Source: Terriglobia bacterium (GTDB lineage Bacteria; Acidobacteriota; Terriglobia; Acidiferrales; UBA7541). Taken from it: a stretch of DNA of 37,139 nt. The stretch is taken from assembly GCA_020072765.1 (NCBI GenBank), contig JAIQGD010000055.1, positions 1 through 37,139 of the forward strand, given 5' to 3'. Positions 32,792 to 37,139 of the stretch are shown piece by piece (position 1 is the stretch's first letter; the number at the start of each line of letters is the position of its first letter). Made by a program: the position numbers and the translations under genes. The notes under the pieces are model-generated. The model did not search any database and was not told the origin of the DNA. It was given only the letters and a program-made list of their open reading frames with translations.

Positions 32792-32827
32792 GCCCGGTCC
32801 CGCTTCGCGGGACCGGGCGCTACAAAA
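32792..32827 (+). repeat. Tailed palindromic repeat (TACAAAA tail)
   Basis: Perfect 12-bp arms GCCCGGTCCCGC/GCGGGACCGGGC with a TTC loop, followed by GCTACAAAA. It shares the stem core and tail of the 29896 copy. It lies between the cytochrome gene and the decarboxylase-like gene and is the only notable thing in that gap. Confidence 0.7.
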
Positions 32828-32840
32828 GCGGTTTGCTCCT

Positions 32841-33248
32841 CTAATTCAGCAAGGGGATGCTTTTCGCCGGCGGCGGTTGCGGCACGGTGTTCAAGAACGC
32901 GCGAATGTCGGCCAACTCGGCGTCGGACACGACTTTCGCGGTATAGGGAGGCATCTGGCCGGAGGGCTGGCGCACGTAGGCGATGAAATAACGGAGCTCG
33001 ATGGGGCGAGGGGCGAGTCGCGCGCCCGAGACGGGAGATCCTTGACCCTCACGGCCGTGGCATTCGTAGCAGCCGTAACTGGTGTAAAGCCGCTTGCCAT
33101 TTTCGGCGTTCGCGGCGGCGGGAGTCTCCACGGGCTGAGTTTTCGCGGCGTTCTGAGCGTGCGCCTGCTGGCGGGCAAACATCAATAGCGCAGCAGCGGC
33201 CACGAGTGCGGCAAATCTGCCCGTTTTCGACAAAGTGCGAATCTTCAC
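32841..33248 (-). CDS. Periplasmic c-type cytochrome, single haem
   Basis: A 135-residue cytochrome c with an N-terminal signal peptide or anchor (FAALVAAAALLMFARQQAHAQ, cleavage near residue 31). The haem site is C60-x2-C63-H64 (CYECHG) and the sixth ligand is probably Met99 in GQMPPY. The start is GTG 33248, decided by AAGGAGG five bases upstream; the frame extends to 33323 into the ThDP gene without support. It begins 10 bp after the stop of the Tat-exported ThDP enzyme, so the two are translated together and could share an electron-transfer role. Confidence 0.9.
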   Translation of the reverse strand: MKIRTLSKTGRFAALVAAAALLMFARQQAHAQNAAKTQPVETPAAANAENGKRLYTSYGCYECHGREGQGSPVSGARLAPRPIELRYFIAYVRQPSGQMPPYTAKVVSDAELADIRAFLNTVPQPPPAKSIPLLN

Positions 33249-33258
33249 GCCTGCCTCC

Positions 33259-35196
33259 TTAGCGCGGCTGTGTGACCACGTCCACGAGGGCCGGCTCGCC
33301 GCGCTCGACCGCCTCGATGGCACGGCGGATCGCGGGCCCGAGATCCTTGGGATCGGTGATCGGCCCCTCGGCGTGCAGGCCCATGCTCTGCGCCAGCCTC
33401 GCGTAATCGATATTGGGACCGATGAGCGTGGTGCCGATGTTCGCGCGCGTGATGCCGCGGTTGTGCCGGTCGGCCATGCGTTGCACGTGCATCAGCTCCT
33501 GATGATAGCCGCGGTTGTTGTGCATGATGCTCAAGAGTGGAATGCCGTTATGCGCGGATGTCCACAAAATTCCCGGGGCATACATCAAATCTCCGTCGCA
33601 CTGGATGTTGACGCTCAGCCGGCCATACTTCCGGTTGGCCAGGGCGGCGCCGACGGCGGCCGGCGCTCCGTAGCCGATGCCGTGGCCACCCGCTCCACCA
33701 ATGAACTGGTAATGCTTGTCAAAGGCCCACAGGCGCCGCGGCCAGTTGCTGACCCAGGGCGTCACGTCCGACACCAAAGACCAATCCTTGTCCTTGATCT
33801 GCGCCCACAGTTCCGCGCACAGGCGGGCGGTGCTGACCGGGCTGGCGTCCCAGGCATAGGTGGCATCCGTGCGGGCCTGCTCGAGAGCCTTCTGCTGCGC
33901 CGCGGCCAGCTTCGCGCCGCGGTCCTGCAAGGCACGCTTGCGGTCGTCGGTGAGCAGGTGTTTGACCGCCTCGATCAGCGAGGGCAGGGTCGCCTCGGCA
34001 TCGGCGGCCATGGCCAAATCGACTTCCGTGTAGCGCTGGAAGTCCTGGTAATTGTTTTTTAGATACAGGTCGTTGGCCGTGATACTGATCAGCTTGGCCT
34101 TGGGGTTCGCGATGGGTGCGGAGGAGCGATGCAGTTGCTCGCGGAAGGAGTTGACCGTGCCCCAGAAGTCGGTGACTTCGAGGCCCAAAATGACGTCCGC
34201 TTCCCGGACCAGCGCGTCGCTTCGCCCCGACTGGTTCAGGGGGTGACGCGAGGGAAAGTTCATCCGGCCTCCCTGGTCGACCACCGGAGCCTGCAATGCC
34301 TCGGCGAGTTCGATCAGCAACGCCATGCCGGCGGGCGTGCGCGCGACGCGATCGGTGATAATGACGGGGTGTTCGGCCGCCACCAGGAGCCGCGCCGCTT
34401 CGGCCACCGAGCCTGAGTCGCCCTGCGGGGGCGTCGCCAAAGTAAGCTTGGGAACGCGCAATCCGGAATTTTCGGCGACCGGCCGCTCCTGCAGCTCGCT
34501 ATCCGCCACCAGCAGCACCGGCTCCATCGGCGGAGTCATGGCTACTTTGTAGGCGCGCACGGCGGATTCGGCAAAGTGAGGCAGCGAGGGGGGCTGATCG
34601 TCCCACTTGACGAGATCGCGCACCGTCGCCGCTGGATCCTGCGCGCTGTGGACCCATTCCACGCCCGGGCGCCTCATGGTGGCGTCCACCATGTTGCCCA
34701 TAATCATGTAGACCGGCACGCGGTCGCAAAAGGCGTTGTAAATGGCCATCGTAGCGTGCTGTAGCCCCACGGTGCCGTGTAGAAACACCCCCAGCGGCTT
34801 GCCTTCGATTTTGGAATATCCGTGAGCCATGCCGACGGCGGACTCTTCATGGCAGCAGGTGATAAATTCGGGGGCTTTGTTCCCTCCGTAGTTGATGACC
34901 GATTCATGCAGCCCGCGGTAACTGGAGCCGGGATTGGCGGCAATGTATTCGATGCCCAGCGATTTAATGATGTCGACCATGAAGTCGGCACCGGGCCGGT
35001 CGGTGGTGAGCACCTCGACGGCGGCAGGATTGCCGGTTTCGGCTTCCTTCGACATGGGCGGCGGGGCGGCGGGCGGGCGCGGCGCGGGCTCGCCAGCGGC
35101 GGCAACTCCGGTGCCGGCCACGAGCGCCGCCACGCCGGCCGCGGAACCCTTCAAGAAATCGCGACGCTTGACCGAATCTTTTTTCGACTTCGCCAC
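33259..35196 (-). CDS. ThDP-dependent enzyme with a Tat signal (acetolactate-synthase-like fold)
   Basis: A 645-residue ThDP enzyme of the pyruvate oxidase/acetolactate synthase/benzoylformate decarboxylase superfamily. Catalytic Glu at about 117 (CCHEESAVGMAHGYS), a middle domain (about 250-410), and the ThDP-magnesium motif C-terminal: D534-G-D536 through N560-N561 (CDGDLMYAPG ... IMHNN). The N-terminus is a twin-arginine signal, KRRDFLKGSAAGVAALVAG followed by AAAG, with a Pro-rich linker. Export of a ThDP enzyme is unusual; Tat exports folded, cofactor-loaded proteins, which fits. GTG 35196 was chosen for its GGGAGG; ATG 35271 is in frame upstream and less likely. A cytochrome c follows. 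The substrate and whether a flavin is bound are unknown. Confidence 0.88.
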   Translation of the reverse strand: MAKSKKDSVKRRDFLKGSAAGVAALVAGTGVAAAGEPAPRPPAAPPPMSKEAETGNPAAVEVLTTDRPGADFMVDIIKSLGIEYIAANPGSSYRGLHESVINYGGNKAPEFITCCHEESAVGMAHGYSKIEGKPLGVFLHGTVGLQHATMAIYNAFCDRVPVYMIMGNMVDATMRRPGVEWVHSAQDPAATVRDLVKWDDQPPSLPHFAESAVRAYKVAMTPPMEPVLLVADSELQERPVAENSGLRVPKLTLATPPQGDSGSVAEAARLLVAAEHPVIITDRVARTPAGMALLIELAEALQAPVVDQGGRMNFPSRHPLNQSGRSDALVREADVILGLEVTDFWGTVNSFREQLHRSSAPIANPKAKLISITANDLYLKNNYQDFQRYTEVDLAMAADAEATLPSLIEAVKHLLTDDRKRALQDRGAKLAAAQQKALEQARTDATYAWDASPVSTARLCAELWAQIKDKDWSLVSDVTPWVSNWPRRLWAFDKHYQFIGGAGGHGIGYGAPAAVGAALANRKYGRLSVNIQCDGDLMYAPGILWTSAHNGIPLLSIMHNNRGYHQELMHVQRMADRHNRGITRANIGTTLIGPNIDYARLAQSMGLHAEGPITDPKDLGPAIRRAIEAVERGEPALVDVVTQPR

Positions 35197-35325
35197 TGGA
35201 TTCGCCTCCCTTGGATACGACGCGCAGCATATAATATCAGACGCGGCCGCATCGCAGACGTTGGTTTTCATGCCTGGTTGAGGCCCGCGTATACGACGCG
35301 CACTTTCCCATCGGAGGTGGTACTG

Positions 35326-36354
35326 GTGAAGATTTCACGACTCAGTCTGGCCGTCGCGCTGGCGTGCGCGCTTGGCGCAACGACGACGTTCACGCAGGAG
35401 AAAACGCGCGCGGAAAGCAGTGCGCCGCTGGTCCTGACCGGCGCGGTTCCGCTGCCCAACGTGGTGGGGCGCATCGATCATCTGGGGTTCGACGGGAAGG
35501 GGCATCTGTTCGTCTCCGCACTGGGCAACAACACCGAGGAAGTGATCGATCTTTCCGCCGGAGCGCGGGAGCGGACGATCAGCGGAGTCCCCCGGCCGCA
35601 AGGCGTTGTGTACGCCCGGGAGTTCAACAAGCTGTTCATCGGAAGCGATGAAGGCAAGCTGTACATCTACGACGGAGAGTCGTTCACGCTGCTCGCGTCG
35701 ATCGATTTCGGCGACGATGTGGATAACCTGCGCTACGATGCGGCCAGCAAGCGCGTCTACGTCGGCTACGGCGATGAGGAGGCGGGGGCCATCGCCATGG
35801 TGGATGCCGCCACGAACAAGCGGCTCGAGCAAGAGTTTAAGCTTGGCGCCCATCCGGAATCATTTCAGTTGGAGAAGTCGGGGCCGCATATCTACGTCAA
35901 TCTTCCCGACCTGAAGCAGATCGCGGACATCAATCGCAACACGGGCGCCATCGCGCGATGGCCCGTCAGCCTGGAAGGCAATTTCCCGATGGCGCTGGAT
36001 GAGGCTGGGCACCGGCTGTTCGTGGCCACGCGGGCGCCGGCACGGATGGCGGTGTTTGACACGAAATCAGGCCGCATGGTCGCTGCCCTGCCCTGCGTGC
36101 AGAATTCCGACGACCTGTTCTTCGACTCGGCCCGCAAGCGCGTTTACGTGGTCGGAGGGGAAGGCTATCTCAGCGTGTTTCGGGAGATTGATCTCGATCA
36201 TTACCAGCTTCTGACCAAGGTGCCGTCCGCTCTGGGAGCGCGCACCGCGGGTTATCCCGGCAAGGGCTTGAAGGGCTTCGATCAGTTTTATCTGGCGGTG
36301 CCGGCGCGCGCCGATCACGGCGCCGAGGTGTTGATCTACACCGTGCAGGACTAG
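35326..36354 (+). CDS. Exported YVTN-type beta-propeller protein
   Basis: A 342-residue protein with a signal peptide (VKISRLSLAVALACALGATTTFTQ, cleavage near Ala20-Thr23) and a beta-propeller of about seven blades with YVTN-like strands such as FDGKGHLFVSALG, NKLFIGSDEGKLYIYD, SKRVYVGYGDEE, PHIYVNLPD, GHRLFVATRAP and RKRVYVVGGEGYLSVFRE. Start is GTG 35326, with GGAGG eight bases upstream. It is divergent from the ThDP gene (129-bp gap with an AT-rich ATATAATAT at 35229-35237 that could serve as a -10 for either side) and likely acts in the periplasm, as a scaffold or enzyme of unknown function. The frame before 35326 is shadow of the ThDP gene. Confidence 0.85.
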   Translation: MKISRLSLAVALACALGATTTFTQEKTRAESSAPLVLTGAVPLPNVVGRIDHLGFDGKGHLFVSALGNNTEEVIDLSAGARERTISGVPRPQGVVYAREFNKLFIGSDEGKLYIYDGESFTLLASIDFGDDVDNLRYDAASKRVYVGYGDEEAGAIAMVDAATNKRLEQEFKLGAHPESFQLEKSGPHIYVNLPDLKQIADINRNTGAIARWPVSLEGNFPMALDEAGHRLFVATRAPARMAVFDTKSGRMVAALPCVQNSDDLFFDSARKRVYVVGGEGYLSVFREIDLDHYQLLTKVPSALGARTAGYPGKGLKGFDQFYLAVPARADHGAEVLIYTVQD

Positions 36355-36388
36355 CAGGGTGCTGAACAAGGCGCCTCAGAGAGCTTCA

Positions 36389-36441
36389 GGGGCTAAAGCC
36401 CCGTGAAAACGAATGCGTTAACGCCGGGGCTGAAGCCCCGG
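36389..36441. repeat. REP-like double hairpin between convergent genes
   Basis: Two hairpins: GGGGC-TAAA-GCCCC (36389-36402) and CCGGGGC-TGAA-GCCCCGG (36424-36441), separated by 21 bases. Same order of loops (TAAA, then TGAA) as at 6421-6506. It lies between the stops of two convergent genes, a common place for REP elements, and may also help end both transcripts. Confidence 0.7.
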
Positions 36442-36478
36442 CCTCCTAAAGAGAAATGCTACGAACTTCTTGGACGGC

Positions 36479-37139
36479 TCACTCGCGGCCTTCTTTCGGC
36501 GCGGGCACGTCCAGGGTGCGGACCAGCCAGGGAATAATCACGGTGCGGAAGATCACCGGGTCGGGCAGCACCTTAACCTGGCGGCCCAGGTGGCCTCCCT
36601 TCGGGTTGATCCAGGCTTCCTTCGGAACGTCACCATTGCTCAGGAGCAGATAGGCATCCGAAACGGGAACCTGGGTGTCCAGGGCCCCGGCGATGATGGG
36701 CATCGGCGAGGTCGGCTGGCCGATCAGATTCTGGTTGACCAAGGACATCTTGGGAAACATCTCCGCCAAGTCGTCGACGGTGTTGGCGCCCTCGAAGATG
36801 GACCTCATCGCCAGCGTCAGGCCGAACAAATACTCCCGATTGCCCAGGAGATCATTCCGCAGAAAATCCTTCTGAAAGAAGGCGTGCACGGGCGGAGACT
36901 GCACGACGACTCCCTTCAGGCGCGCGTGCTCGACAATTGCCAACTTGGTTCCCCAATACCCGCCGAAGCTCTGTCCGTCGACGGCGATCTTGGCCCGGTC
37001 GACTTCGGGCCGCGTGGCCAGGTAATCGATCACGCGCGAAAACATGCGCTCGGCCGTCGCGCCGGCCTTGATCGGAGCCTGCCCGGTGCCGGGTCCATCC
37101 ACGGCGAAGAAACCGATTCCGTAGGGGAGGATGGCGCTG
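36479..37139 (-). CDS. Alpha/beta hydrolase, N-terminus cut by the window edge
   Basis: A partial gene whose start lies beyond 37139; about 220 residues are visible. The motif DGPGTGQAP near the left of the visible part, the nucleophile elbow GQSFGG, the acid in IIAGALDTQVPVSDAY and the His in NPKGGHLGRQ give a complete catalytic triad of an alpha/beta hydrolase of the FrsA/DUF1100 or 2,6-dihydroxypseudooxynicotine-hydrolase-like group. These usually have an N-terminal cap of 100 or more residues, which would be outside the window. An ORF starting at GTG 37102 is only an internal codon. Neighbours suggest a small-molecule catabolic role, not proven. Confidence 0.85.
   Translation of the reverse strand, partial: SAILPYGIGFFAVDGPGTGQAPIKAGATAERMFSRVIDYLATRPEVDRAKIAVDGQSFGGYWGTKLAIVEHARLKGVVVQSPPVHAFFQKDFLRNDLLGNREYLFGLTLAMRSIFEGANTVDDLAEMFPKMSLVNQNLIGQPTSPMPIIAGALDTQVPVSDAYLLLSNGDVPKEAWINPKGGHLGRQVKVLPDPVIFRTVIIPWLVRTLDVPAPKEGRE

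Noticed and set aside
32655-32840. tRNA gene or small RNA in the gap before the decarboxylase-like gene
   Set aside because: The only strong fold is the 12-bp palindrome at 32792-32818, which is a repeat; no cloverleaf, TTC-loop or CCA-type end was found.

Overview
This window is a GC-rich stretch of bacterial chromosome. I infer an Acidobacteriota member, probably from soil or a metagenome. The reasons are the 1190-residue Oar-like TonB-dependent receptor with an N-terminal carboxypeptidase-regulatory-like domain, the short ThiC, the DUF1684, DUF3047 and DUF4282 proteins, and the many short palindromic repeats in the gaps. I see no rRNA, tRNA, CRISPR, transposase or phage gene.

Layout. (1) 1-6.3 kb, housekeeping and small genes: a lipoprotein and a DUF4282 membrane protein (minus), then on plus thiC, a DUF1684 protein, a DUF3047 protein, a Rieske ferredoxin, an EVE-domain protein and mutM. 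(2) 6.3-7.0 kb: a gene-free repeat field. (3) 7.0-9.7 kb: a zinc-type cation diffusion facilitator, a metallo-beta-lactamase/PilZ fusion and a small conserved protein. (4) 9.8-17.9 kb: one minus-strand operon, read as response regulator, histidine kinase, TolC, membrane-fusion lipoprotein, RND pump. It is an efflux system with its own two-component control. (5) 18.0-25.7 kb: a seven-gene minus-strand catabolic operon, read as aldehyde dehydrogenase, FadR-type GntR regulator, HIBADH-family dehydrogenase, 2-oxoacid dehydrogenase E1 alpha, E1 beta, an M24 metallopeptidase homologue and E2. Its promoter carries a perfect 15-bp palindrome containing the core of the E. coli FadR operator. (6) 26.1-29.7 kb: the TonB-dependent receptor, divergent from that operon, with a strong terminator. 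(7) 29.7-37.1 kb: a second repeat field, then on minus an NCS2-like permease, a 4,5-dihydroxyphthalate-decarboxylase-like protein, a c-type cytochrome and a Tat-signal ThDP enzyme. A beta-propeller protein lies on plus, and an alpha/beta hydrolase runs off the right edge.

How the genes work together. In region 5, the HIBADH-family enzyme and the aldehyde dehydrogenase could interconvert a hydroxy acid, a semialdehyde and an acid, while E1/E2 turns a 2-oxo acid into an acyl-CoA. No E3 gene is present, so E3 must come from elsewhere. The GntR protein probably represses the operon through the palindrome on the -10 element. In region 7, a Tat-exported ThDP enzyme sits 10 bp before a signal-bearing cytochrome c, which suggests a periplasmic oxidative reaction; the substrate is unknown.

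The points most worth a second look are the FadR-like operator and its operon, the M24 homologue whose second metal-ligand Asp is Cys, the exported ThDP enzyme/cytochrome pair, and a family of 'tailed' palindromic repeats, one of which forms the C-terminal tail of MutM. No computation was run; all family calls come from reading motifs.
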